Origin: Ideonella sp. B508-1
Lineage (GTDB): Bacteria > Pseudomonadota > Gammaproteobacteria > Burkholderiales > Burkholderiaceae_C
Direction of reading: 5' to 3'
DNA length: 33,481 bases
Assembly (NCBI RefSeq): GCF_000333615.1
Contig: NZ_BADL01000393.1
Span: 1 to 33,481 of the forward strand
Part shown: positions 15,499-22,739 of the stretch, one piece after another
How the letters are laid out: each line of letters begins with the position of its first letter
Position numbering within the stretch: position 1 is the stretch's first letter
Position numbers and translations under genes: made by a program
The notes under the pieces: model-generated
The model's input: the letters and a program-made list of their open reading frames with translations, nothing else
The model's database searches: none
What the model was told of the DNA's origin: nothing

Positions 15499-15750
15499 CC
15501 AGCAGGTGTCGATCACCTCGACCAGACCCTCACGGGCCATTTCCATCTGGCTCTTGATGTTCACCAGCACGTCGGTGGAGGCCGGCGGGAACACGGCCAG
15601 GTCATGGTCCAGCGTGTCGATCCAGGCACGCACCGCCCGGCGGGCGGACGAGGGGTCCAGCCCCATGTGAAAGAGTTCCTCCACCGGGTAGCCGTCCAGG
15701 GCCTGGTGCAGGTGTTCGGGGAGCATGTTCAACTGCGCAATACCGTTCAT
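15496..15750 (-). CDS. Small conserved-looking protein of unknown function
   Basis: This 84-residue protein has no domain that I recognise. It is acidic and helical, without a signal peptide or membrane segment, and contains the phrases LDGYPVEELFHMGLDP and DTLDHDLAVFPPAST. Reality is supported by a strong ribosome-binding site (GGGAGG, 7 bases before the ATG at 15750), a stop placed inside a shared terminator hairpin, and codon use like that of its neighbours. It is convergent with the RsbQ-like hydrolase and divergent from the PH-domain gene. No function is proposed. Confidence 0.75.
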   Translation of the reverse strand: MNGIAQLNMLPEHLHQALDGYPVEELFHMGLDPSSARRAVRAWIDTLDHDLAVFPPASTDVLVNIKSQMEMAREGLVEVIDTCW

Positions 15751-15870
15751 CTCGGACCTCCCGAAGCACAGTGGACAACGCCAGGGCGGCGCCGGACCTG
15801 CTTCGGATCAAGATCAGGCTTCGGATTGTCCCCCATGCCCCGGCCCGGAGTGGGTTACCCTGCGCCCACC

Positions 15871-16428
15871 ATGCCCCCCACCACGCCTGCCCTGCCCCTG
15901 CGCGCCGCCTTCAACCCGCTGCTGCGGCCCTATTTCGTGGTTTATGGGGCCGGCGTGCTGGCCATGACCCTCGTCGGCATCCCGCTGGCCCTGATCTGGC
16001 TGTGCGGCGTGGGCCAATGGTGGGCCCGGCACTACTTCGAGCGGCTGGAGTGCGAGCTGGGCGAGACCGCGCTGCGCTTTCGCAAGGGCATCCTGGTGCA
16101 GGTGGAGAAGACCATTCCGCTGGAGAACATCCAGGACGTGACCTTCATCGAAGGCCCGCTGCTGCGCCGTTTCAACCTGAGCGTGCTGCGCTTCGAGACG
16201 GCCGGCCAGAGCGCCAACCAGGGCAATGAGATGAAGCTGGTGGGGGTGATCGACGCCGCGCAGCTGCGCCAGCGCATCCTGGCCCAGCGGGATGTGCTGC
16301 GCCAGCGCCACGCCCAGGCCGGCACCGGCAGCGCCGCGCCGCAGGACGAACAGCTGGCCTTGATGCGGGCCATGCTGGCCCGGCTGGACGAGATCGCCGC
16401 CAACCTGCGTCCGCCGCGGCAGGGTTGA
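15871..16428 (+). CDS. Membrane-anchored bacterial PH-domain protein (YdbS-like)
   Basis: The 185-residue protein has a hydrophobic hairpin at about residues 21-49, then a bacterial PH domain (bPH_2/DUF304, about 60-135). Its core includes ETALRFRKGILVQVEKTIPL, ENIQDVTFIEGPLLRRF and LSVLRFETAG, matching the family's usual order. A short C-terminal helix (QLALMRAMLARLDEIAANL) may self-associate. Proteins of this type sit in the inner membrane with the PH domain in the cytoplasm; the exact role is unknown. The ATG at 15871 is chosen because it begins just before the conserved part; an ATG at 15835 is in frame. No convincing ribosome-binding site is visible for either. Confidence 0.85.
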   Translation: MPPTTPALPLRAAFNPLLRPYFVVYGAGVLAMTLVGIPLALIWLCGVGQWWARHYFERLECELGETALRFRKGILVQVEKTIPLENIQDVTFIEGPLLRRFNLSVLRFETAGQSANQGNEMKLVGVIDAAQLRQRILAQRDVLRQRHAQAGTGSAAPQDEQLALMRAMLARLDEIAANLRPPRQG

Positions 16429-16437
16429 GCGCGGCCC

Positions 16438-16463
16438 CGGCCGCTCAGCGCCGGGAGCGGCCG
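16438..16463. terminator. Strong hairpin between converging bPH and DUF2894 genes
   Basis: A perfect 9-bp inverted repeat (CGGCCGCTC / GAGCGGCCG) with an 8-base loop starts 9 bases after the PH-domain stop and overlaps the last codons of the DUF2894 gene (stop at 16445-16447). No T-run follows on either strand. A bidirectional, possibly Rho-assisted terminator is likely. Confidence 0.55.
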
Positions 16464-17080
16464 CTGGCGGTGTCGCGCGCGGCGGCCTCGCCCAGGGCCT
16501 GCTCCAGCCACATCAGCCCGTCCACCTGGGCGACGAAACGCTCGAAGCAGGCCGGCGAGAGCTGGCGCATCTGCTGCAGCGCCTTGTGCACCAGGTGCTG
16601 GGAGTTGAGCGGGCCGGCGTTCTGCGGCAGGGCCGCGCGCGATTGGGCCAGGCGCTGCTCGGCATTCAGCCGCTTCCAGGCCTGGCGGAAATGACGCACG
16701 GATTTCAGCTCGGCCGGGGCCGCGGTGGCGGACACGGGCGGGGCCGCAGCCGGTGACCGGCCCGGCACGGCCGCAGCCGCCGCGGCGGGGGCCGCTTGCG
16801 CAGAGGACGGAGGCGTCAGCCGGGCCAGCAGGCCCGCCAGCGCACCGGCCTGGGCGGCTGCGGGCACCGGCACCTGGGCCACGCGCTGGGTGCCGGCGGC
16901 ACGCAACGCGGCGGCGGCCTGCTGCAGCCGCTCGGCCAGCAGGGCCTGGGCGCGCGCGGGCTGTTCGGGCAGGCGCCGGGCCAGGGCCTGCAAATAGGCA
17001 AAGCGCACCGGGTCGGCCCGGTCCAGGCCCGCGGCCCGCAGCGCCGCCAGCTCGGCTTCGGGCGACCAGGGCTCAGCCAT
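16445..17080 (-). CDS. DUF2894-like protein, last gene of the motor-like operon
   Basis: The 211-residue protein is Ala/Pro-rich, cytoplasmic by appearance, with no membrane segment. The N-terminal part (PEAELAALRAAGLDRADPVRF) looks like a helical bundle. A low-complexity Ala/Pro linker spans about residues 85-125, and the C-terminal part contains AWKRLNAEQRLAQSRAALPQNAGPLNSQHLV and LSPACFERFVAQVDGLMWLEQAL. The layout matches what I know as DUF2894, which is commonly encoded beside DUF802 and OmpA-domain genes; its molecular role is unknown. The ATG at 17080 overlaps the OmpA-domain gene by 8 bases, showing tight coupling, so the product probably works with the motor-like pair. Confidence 0.8.
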   Translation of the reverse strand: MAEPWSPEAELAALRAAGLDRADPVRFAYLQALARRLPEQPARAQALLAERLQQAAAALRAAGTQRVAQVPVPAAAQAGALAGLLARLTPPSSAQAAPAAAAAAVPGRSPAAAPPVSATAAPAELKSVRHFRQAWKRLNAEQRLAQSRAALPQNAGPLNSQHLVHKALQQMRQLSPACFERFVAQVDGLMWLEQALGEAAARDTASGRSRR

Positions 17081-17822
17081 GGTCGGCCTGGGCGGAAGAG
17101 GCGGCAGCAGCGGCGGCGGACGCAGCCGAGGCCCCGCTGCGGGCCGGTCGCGCCATCGGCGCCATCTCCACCCGGCGGTTGCGGGCCCGGCCCTCGGCAT
17201 CGGCGTTGGAGGCCACCGGCTGCTGCGCGCCGAAGGCGGCGGCAAAGACATTGGCCGCCGGCACGCCCTCCTCGATCAGCGCCCGCGTGACGGTGAGCGC
17301 CCGCTGGGCGGAGAGCTCCCAGTTGTCGGCAAAGGGCCGCGGCTCCGCGGCGCCCTTGGCGGCCCCCTTGGCCGCGGGCTTGCTGCCGGCACGCACAGTG
17401 CGGTCGTCGGTGAAGCCGCTGACCATCAGCACCTCGTCGCGGGCCTTCAGGTAGGCGCCCAGCGGCGCGGCCAGGCTCTTGAGCAGCTGGCGCCCCTCGG
17501 GCTGCAGATCGGCCGAGTTGAAGGCGAACAGCACGCTGCCGGCGATGCCGATGCGGCCGTGGTCCAGCGTCACCCGCCCGGCGGCCAGCGGGCCGGCCAG
17601 GGCCTGCTCCAGGGCCTGGCGGCGCTGGGCTTCGAGCTGACGCTGCTGCACCTCGCGGTCCAGCCGGCTGCTCAGCTCGTACTGGGCACCCAGCACGCAC
17701 AGCAGAATGAGCACCAGCGCGCCCACCAGGCCGGACATCAGGTCGGCGAACACCGGCCAGACCGGCGCGGTGGCTTCCAGATCGGCCTCGGCCACGTCGC
17801 CGTGCTGGGCCTCGCCCATCAT
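17073..17822 (-). CDS. MotB/ZorB-like inner-membrane protein with OmpA peptidoglycan-binding domain
   Basis: The 249-residue protein has a short cytoplasmic N-terminus and one membrane helix (about 23-46). That helix begins with WPVFADLMSGLVGAL, where Asp27 occupies the place of the ion-carrying aspartate of MotB (Asp32) and ZorB. A coiled-coil linker (about 50-80) and an OmpA_C domain (about 92-220) follow. Peptidoglycan-contact motifs are LFAFNSADLQPEG, NWELSAQRALTV and DAEGRARNRRVE. An Ala/Lys-rich insert lies at about residues 145-160 and an Ala-rich tail at 228-246. The ATG at 17822 overlaps the upstream TGA (ATGA), so it is made in step with the DUF802 protein. A stator-type partner is the natural reading. 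Confidence 0.92.
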   Translation of the reverse strand: MMGEAQHGDVAEADLEATAPVWPVFADLMSGLVGALVLILLCVLGAQYELSSRLDREVQQRQLEAQRRQALEQALAGPLAAGRVTLDHGRIGIAGSVLFAFNSADLQPEGRQLLKSLAAPLGAYLKARDEVLMVSGFTDDRTVRAGSKPAAKGAAKGAAEPRPFADNWELSAQRALTVTRALIEEGVPAANVFAAAFGAQQPVASNADAEGRARNRRVEMAPMARPARSGASAASAAAAAASSAQADHG

Positions 17823-20122
17823 GCGGCGGCCCCTTCCACCCGCTCGGCCGCCTGGGTGGAGCGCTCGGCGATGCGCTGCAGGTCATCCAGGATCTGCTTC
17901 TGCGACAGGATGCTGAGGTCGATGACCTCGCGCGCCTGCGCCACGTAGTAGGCCAGCTGTTCGTCGCTGCGCGCCAGGGACTGGCCCAGGGCCGCCTCGA
18001 TGCGCTCCAGCTGCCCGGCCAGTTGGCCGCTGGACTGGGTGAAGAGCTGCACCGCCTGGCCGAAGGCCTCGCCCAGGCTGGCCACCTCCACCGCGCCGGT
18101 GCTCAGCTGCGCAGCCACCTCGCCCAGCGGATGGGCCTGGGCGGCCAGGGTCTCGCTGAAGCGGGTGACGGCGGCTTCCAGCGTCTGGGCCGACGAGGCC
18201 ACCAGGGCGTCGATGGCGCCACGCTGTTCCTGCGCGGCCTGGGTCACGGCGCCCAGCAGGGTGTCCAGGGTCTGCAGCAGACGGGCCCGCTCGTCGAGCT
18301 GGGCGTTGTCGCGCGCCATGCTGGCCGAGAGCTGCTGGCGCAGCTCGGCAATGACCTCGGCGGCGGCGCGCGAAGCCTGGGCCGCGGTGTCCACCAGGCG
18401 GGCCACCTCGCCCACCGTGCTGCGGGCATGGGCCTCGGCCTGGGCGCTGATCTCCTGGGCGGTGCGGGCCAGGGTCTCGCAGATCTGCCGCTGCTGGGCC
18501 AGGTTCTGCGCACCGGCCTCGGTCCAGTGCTGCCGCAGCTGGGCGGACACGCCGTCCAGCGCCTGGGTGATGGCGCTCAGGCGGGCGGCGTCGCGCTCGC
18601 CGGCGGCCGTCTCCAGTGCGGCCTGGGCCTGCTGGATGCCGGCCACCAGGGTGGCGGCATGCGCCTCGAAACGGGTGGCGGCGCCTTCCAGCGCCTGGCC
18701 CACCTGCTGCTGCTGGGCCAGGGCCTGCTGGCCGGCCTCGGTCCAGGTGGCGTGCAGGCGTTCGCCCAGGCCCTGCAGGCTGCCCCGCACCTCGGCCAGC
18801 TGGGCGGCGTCGCGCTGGCGGGCCTCGTCGGCCAGCGTGACCTGGGCCTGGGCCAGGCGCTCCACCAGCGCGGCGGCCTGCTGCTCGAAGCGCTGGGCCG
18901 CGGCATGCTGGGCCTCGCGGGCCTGGTCCATCTGGGCCTGCCACTGGGCCAGTTGGCCGGCCTGGCCCTGCTGCTGCTGTTCGGCCAGGGTGCTGACCAG
19001 GGCGGCGGCCCGGGCCTCGAACTGCTGGCTGAAGCCTTGCAGGGTCTGGCCCAGGGTCTCGGCCTGTGCCTGGTGGGCGCGGGCCTGCTCGGCCAGCGCG
19101 GCCTGCCAGCCCTCGGCCACGCGGGCCTGGCTGGCCTCGAAGCCCTGGCCCAGCTGGGCCAGCTGGGCCTGCACGGCGCCGGCCAGCGTCTGCTGCAGGG
19201 CCTGGGCCTCGCGGGCGATGCCGCCCAGGGTGCTCTCCACCACCGGGGCCAGGGTGGCGCTGGTGGCGCGGGCGCTCTCAGTCAGGGCCCGATCCAGGCT
19301 CTGCTGCAGGGATTGTTCGACCGAGCGCGCCAGGCCGGTGTAGGCGGCCTCGGCCCGGGCGTGGAACTCGGCCTGGCCGGCCTGCAGCTGGTTCTGCTGA
19401 GCCTGGCTGCGGCGGTCCAGCCCGTCGACCAGCGCCTGCAGACGCTCCACCAGGGCCGGCATCAGCGCGGTCTGCTGCTGCATCAGCTGCAGCGAGGCCT
19501 CGCGCTGGGCCGCCGCCGAGAAGCCGTGCAGCGGGCCGGCGATGGCCGCGTCCAGCCGCTGCACCACCGCTTGGCGTTCGCGCCGCAGCAGGGCCGAGAG
19601 CAGGCCCAGTGCGGCCGAGCCGGCCACGCCGGCGATGGAGGTGCCGAAGGCCAGGCCCAGGCCCTTGACCGGGGTGACCAGGGCGTCGCGCACGGCGCTC
19701 AGGTCGGTGGACAGCTCCAGCAAGGCTCCGGTGCCGCGCAAGGTCAGCACCATGCCCAGGAAGGTGCCCAGCATGCCCAGCAGCACCAAGAGGCCCGCCA
19801 GCGAGGGCGCCAGCGCCGGGCCCGGCAGGGCCGCGGGCACGCCTTCCACCCGGCGGCGCACCGCGCTGCGCAGGCCGGCAGGCAGGCCATCCAACCAGGG
19901 GGCCAGGGTGGCCGGCGGGCTGTCCAGGGCCGCCACGGCCTGGTCCAGCGCGGCGGTGTCGCGGGCGAAGCGGCGCAGCTCCAGCGCGCCGGTGGCGTAG
20001 AGCGCGGCGATCAGCGCCGTGACCGCCAGGGCCAGGACATGGGTGCCCAGATAGCCGACGCCCACCCAGGCGATGCCCGCCAGGCCGGCGAGGAAGACAA
20101 GCAGTTGCAGCGTGCGGTTCAT
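17819..20122 (-). CDS. DUF802 protein: MotA/TolQ/ZorA-like membrane subunit with long coiled-coil tail
   Basis: This 767-residue protein has two N-terminal hydrophobic helices (about 7-23 and 26-46) and a cytoplasmic stretch. A second pair follows: LLVLLGMLGTFLGMVLTL (111-128) and TPVKGLGLAFGTSIAGVAGSAAL (about 150-172). This pair matches the conserved GxLGTxxG and Thr/Gly-rich channel helices of MotA/TolQ/ExbB/ZorA. About 590 residues of Ala/Gln/Glu-rich predicted coiled coil follow, containing repeats of about 73 residues (335-556), the feature behind the DUF802 name. The length of the tail is like ZorA of Zorya defence and far longer than MotA or TolQ. AAGGA lies 4 bases upstream of the ATG. 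It should form an ion-driven complex with the OmpA-domain protein encoded next. Confidence 0.9.
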   Translation of the reverse strand: MNRTLQLLVFLAGLAGIAWVGVGYLGTHVLALAVTALIAALYATGALELRRFARDTAALDQAVAALDSPPATLAPWLDGLPAGLRSAVRRRVEGVPAALPGPALAPSLAGLLVLLGMLGTFLGMVLTLRGTGALLELSTDLSAVRDALVTPVKGLGLAFGTSIAGVAGSAALGLLSALLRRERQAVVQRLDAAIAGPLHGFSAAAQREASLQLMQQQTALMPALVERLQALVDGLDRRSQAQQNQLQAGQAEFHARAEAAYTGLARSVEQSLQQSLDRALTESARATSATLAPVVESTLGGIAREAQALQQTLAGAVQAQLAQLGQGFEASQARVAEGWQAALAEQARAHQAQAETLGQTLQGFSQQFEARAAALVSTLAEQQQQGQAGQLAQWQAQMDQAREAQHAAAQRFEQQAAALVERLAQAQVTLADEARQRDAAQLAEVRGSLQGLGERLHATWTEAGQQALAQQQQVGQALEGAATRFEAHAATLVAGIQQAQAALETAAGERDAARLSAITQALDGVSAQLRQHWTEAGAQNLAQQRQICETLARTAQEISAQAEAHARSTVGEVARLVDTAAQASRAAAEVIAELRQQLSASMARDNAQLDERARLLQTLDTLLGAVTQAAQEQRGAIDALVASSAQTLEAAVTRFSETLAAQAHPLGEVAAQLSTGAVEVASLGEAFGQAVQLFTQSSGQLAGQLERIEAALGQSLARSDEQLAYYVAQAREVIDLSILSQKQILDDLQRIAERSTQAAERVEGAAA
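18455..19120 (-). repeat. Tandem protein repeats of about 73 residues in the DUF802 tail
   Basis: Within residues 335-556, one unit recurs. Units start near RFEQQAAALV (411) and RFEAHAATLV (484), 73 residues apart, each ending in W-T-E-A-G followed by LAQQ (460 and 533). A shorter related unit precedes them (WQAALAEQ at 339, QFEARAAALV at 367). The repeats are coiled-coil-like and diverged, so they are ancestral rather than recent DNA duplications. Confidence 0.75.
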
Positions 20123-20141
20123 CGGTTCCTTGTCGATCAGA

Positions 20142-20915
20142 TCAGTGCGTGGCGGCCTGGCGCAAGGCGTCCAGCAGGCCCTCCACGGGGTGCAGGCGGA
20201 AGTCCAGCTCGGCTTCCAGCAGTTGTTGCAGCTCGCGCTGGAAGCGCGGGTTCAGGTCCTCGGTGCCCTCGGCCTGCAGGCGCTCGTAGCGCTGGGCCAG
20301 CAGGCCCGGCAGTTGGGCCAGCAGGGCCCGCTCGCGGCCGCCCACCACGTCCTCCATCACCACGTCCAGCGTGGCCAGGTGGGCCAGCGCGGGCGAGGCC
20401 GCGGCCACCGCGTCACGCACGCGCTGTCGCAGCGCGCCGATGGCGTTGTCCATGGCCTTGTGCACGGCCAGGCAGCGCTGGCGGTGGGGGGCGAAGCCCT
20501 CGTCGCCCAGCTGTTCGGCCGCCAGCCGGGCCTGGACGTGGGGCGACACCGCCACCCGCGCGGCCGGGCGGCTGCGGGCACCGGCCGGCTCGCCGCGGAT
20601 GTGGCCCAGCAGCTGCTGGCGCACCCGGGCCAGCTCCCGCGTTTCCACCGCCAGGCGCTCGGCCGCCGTCAGCAGGCCGGCGGGCACCGGCTCGGCCGGG
20701 CCGCCCAGGGCGCCGGACAGGGCGATGGCATCCGTCCAGCTGAACCACTCGGACAGGCGCTGGCCGAAGGCAGCGGCCGCCCCCGCCCCGCCCGCGGGCG
20801 CGGCCAGGCCCCAGGCGGCCAGCAGGCGCAGGAAGTCCGAGCCGGCCAGGGCACTGGTGGCGGTGATGGCAGAGGAGGACGCGGGGCGCGCAGAACGCGC
20901 CGTCGGGGAGTTCAC
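20142..20915 (-). CDS. DUF3348-like protein, first gene of the motor-like operon
   Basis: The 257-residue soluble, largely helical protein matches what I know as DUF3348. An N-terminal GSDFLRLLAAWG motif precedes a serine/tryptophan stretch (LSEWFSWTDAIALSGAL). A charged helical middle (ARVRQQLLGHIRG) and a C-terminal LLEAELDFRLHPVEGLLDAL follow. Function is unknown; the family is usually found upstream of DUF802 genes. The start is GTG at 20915, the only in-frame start before a TAA about 30 bases upstream; no good ribosome-binding site is visible, which suggests low or regulated translation. It ends 19 bases before the DUF802 start, so it leads a four-gene minus-strand operon. Confidence 0.82.
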   Translation of the reverse strand: MNSPTARSARPASSSAITATSALAGSDFLRLLAAWGLAAPAGGAGAAAAFGQRLSEWFSWTDAIALSGALGGPAEPVPAGLLTAAERLAVETRELARVRQQLLGHIRGEPAGARSRPAARVAVSPHVQARLAAEQLGDEGFAPHRQRCLAVHKAMDNAIGALRQRVRDAVAAASPALAHLATLDVVMEDVVGGRERALLAQLPGLLAQRYERLQAEGTEDLNPRFQRELQQLLEAELDFRLHPVEGLLDALRQAATH

Positions 20916-21053
20916 GGGTGCGGACGGAAAAAACCGCTGATTTTACGGGGCCGCGCTGGCGGGAGCTGGCGGCGCCCCAGGGGAACTGGGGAAGGACCCG
21001 AGCCCGGCCGCCGGCTACCATCCGCGCCTTCACAGCTGTCCCCTGCAAGCACC
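20916..21053. other. Divergent intergenic region, motor operon / MFS gene
   Basis: This 138-bp region between two diverging genes should hold promoters for both. The only departures from GC-rich sequence are a run of six A (six T on the minus strand, about 20928-20933) and ATTTTA at about 20939. No convincing -35/-10 pair or inverted repeat was seen. Confidence 0.4.
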
Positions 21054-22334
21054 ATGGCCTCCGACTCCGCCGCCCCGCACGCCAGCCCTTCGGCCCCGCC
21101 GTGGATCTTCATGGTGCTGATCGTGCCCTTCGGGCTGGTGGGCGGCTTCCTGGGCGTGGCCCTGGCCTATGAGCTGAAGCAGGCGGGCATCTCGGCCGCG
21201 GCCATCGCCGGCCTGATCGCCCTGAGCTATGTGCCCAACACCTGGAAGTTCCTGTGGGCCCCGCTGGTGGACCTGAGCTGGACGCGGCGCCACTGGTACC
21301 TGGCCTCCACCCTGGTGACCGGCCTGGGCATGGTGGCCATGGCCTGGTTCTCGCGCGATGCGCTGCACTGGGGCGCGCTGACGGTGGTGATGCTGATCAC
21401 CAACATCACCAGCACCGTCTCCGGCATGGCGGTGGACAGCCTGATGGCCCACAGCACCGCCGACGAGGAGAAGGGCCGGGCGGCCGGCTGGTTCCAGGCC
21501 GGCAACCTGGGGGGCGGCGCGCTGGGCGGTGGCCTGGCCCTGTGGCTGGTGCAGGACTGGCAGGTCTCGGTGCTGGCCTCGGGCTGGGTGATGGCCGCGC
21601 TGTGCGTGCTGAGCTGCATCCCCCTGCTGCTGCTGCCGGAGCCGGTCAAGACCCCGCATGAATCGCGTGCGGCCCACGCCAGCGTGCTGGCCCGCTTCAA
21701 GGGCGTGCTGTGGGGCCTGTGGGGCGACCTGTGGTCGGTGCTGTCCTCGCGCGCGGGCCTGCTGGCCCTGATCGTCTGCTTCCTGCCCATCGGCAGCGGC
21801 GCTGTCTCGAACCTGTGGTCGGTCATGGCGGGCGACTGGCATGCCAGCGCCAACACGGTGGCCCTGGTCAACGGCGGCCTGGGCGGGCTGGCCTCGGCCG
21901 CCGGCTGCCTGCTGGGCGGCTGGGTCTGCGACCGGCTGGAGCGCAAGACGGCCTACTGCCTGTTCGGCCTGCTGCAGGTGGTGCTGGCGGTGATGATGGC
22001 CCTGTCGCCCAAAAGCGAGCTGAGCTTCATCGTGCTGGCCAGCGCCTACAACGTGGCGGTGGGCATGGCCTACGCCGGCTTCTCGGCCCTGGTGCTGGAG
22101 GTCATCGGCCGCGGCGCGGCGGCCACCAAGTACAACATCATGGCCTCGCTGTCGAACGTGCCCATCGGCTACATGACCTGGGTCGATGGCCAGTCCTACG
22201 AGCGCTGGGGCATGTCCGCGATGCTGAATGTGGAAGCGGGCATCGGGGTCTTGGGCCTGCTGGTCTTCGCAGGGGCGCTGCTTGTCGTACGCTCGCGCAG
22301 CCAAGCCAAGGCCCTGGGTGCACCGGCGGTCTGA
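21054..22334 (+). CDS. MFS transporter, AmpG/PAT-like
   Basis: The 426-residue protein has about twelve hydrophobic helices. Its MFS loops include LSYVPNTWKFLWAPLVDLSW, the AmpG-type loop 2-3 motif in which a Trp/Lys pair precedes the A-P-L-V-D sequence, and DRLERKTAYCLFG between helices 8 and 9. AmpG-like carriers move anhydro-muropeptides or acyl-CoA/siderophore-type solutes across the inner membrane; the substrate here is open. The ATG at 21054 is chosen because it precedes the first helix by about 17 residues. It starts a plus-strand run with the HiPIP and TauE genes (gaps of 35 and 37 bases). Confidence 0.82.
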   Translation: MASDSAAPHASPSAPPWIFMVLIVPFGLVGGFLGVALAYELKQAGISAAAIAGLIALSYVPNTWKFLWAPLVDLSWTRRHWYLASTLVTGLGMVAMAWFSRDALHWGALTVVMLITNITSTVSGMAVDSLMAHSTADEEKGRAAGWFQAGNLGGGALGGGLALWLVQDWQVSVLASGWVMAALCVLSCIPLLLLPEPVKTPHESRAAHASVLARFKGVLWGLWGDLWSVLSSRAGLLALIVCFLPIGSGAVSNLWSVMAGDWHASANTVALVNGGLGGLASAAGCLLGGWVCDRLERKTAYCLFGLLQVVLAVMMALSPKSELSFIVLASAYNVAVGMAYAGFSALVLEVIGRGAAATKYNIMASLSNVPIGYMTWVDGQSYERWGMSAMLNVEAGIGVLGLLVFAGALLVVRSRSQAKALGAPAV

Positions 22335-22369
22335 ACACCGGCAACCCCTTTCGCCCGCCAGGAGCACCC

Positions 22370-22702
22370 ATGCCCCAGCCTGTTTCCACCCGCCGCGCGC
22401 TCTTGCGCGCCCTGCCCGCCACCGTCCTGCCGGTGGTGTGGCTGACTCCCGTCAGCGCCCGGGCGCAGACGCTGCCCCTGCTGCAGGAGGACAACCCCGC
22501 GGCCCAGCAACTGGGCTATGTGGCCGACGCCCAGCGGGTGGACCGCACGCGCTTTGCCCAGTACGCCACCGGCCAGACCTGCCGCAACTGCGACCTGTAC
22601 GGTGGCGAGGCCGCCGACAGCCAGGGCGGCTGCCAGCTGTTCTACGGGGTCGAGGTGAAGGCCGCGGGCTGGTGCTCGGCCTGGAAGCCCAAGGCGCCCT
22701 GA
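22370..22702 (+). CDS. High-potential iron-sulfur protein (HiPIP), Tat-exported
   Basis: This 110-residue precursor has a twin-arginine signal (STRRALLRALPA, hydrophobic core, cleavage likely after SARA near residue 32). The mature HiPIP has four cluster ligands, Cys71, Cys74, Cys88 and Cys102, in the family pattern C-x2-C-x13-C-x13-C. HiPIPs are periplasmic one-electron carriers with a [4Fe-4S](3+/2+) cluster that feed terminal oxidases or photosynthetic reaction centres in Burkholderiales and purple bacteria. Tyr50 (LGY) matches the conserved tyrosine that shields the cluster. AGGAG precedes the ATG. It sits between two transporter genes, and no oxidase or reaction centre is in view. Confidence 0.95.
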   Translation: MPQPVSTRRALLRALPATVLPVVWLTPVSARAQTLPLLQEDNPAAQQLGYVADAQRVDRTRFAQYATGQTCRNCDLYGGEAADSQGGCQLFYGVEVKAAGWCSAWKPKAP

Positions 22703-22739
22703 TCCGCCTCTCCCCTCCATCCCCTGTTCGGAATCTTCG

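Noticed and set aside
17819-20122. Reading the DUF802 protein as a methyl-accepting chemotaxis receptor because of its long Ala/Gln/Glu coiled coil
   Set aside because: There is no HAMP domain and no conserved MCP signalling hairpin, and the second pair of helices fits MotA/TolQ-type channel helices.
18023-20743. A 906-codon plus-strand frame rich in Gly/Leu/Gln opposite the DUF802 gene
   Set aside because: It is the complement of the Ala/Gln-rich coiled-coil repeats; the minus-strand frame has the membrane helices, start site and coupled neighbours.
16445-20915. Calling the motor-like operon a Zorya defence system
   Set aside because: Only the ZorA/ZorB-like architecture is matched. No ZorC, ZorD helicase or ZorE nuclease is encoded nearby, and the neighbouring families are DUF3348 and DUF2894.
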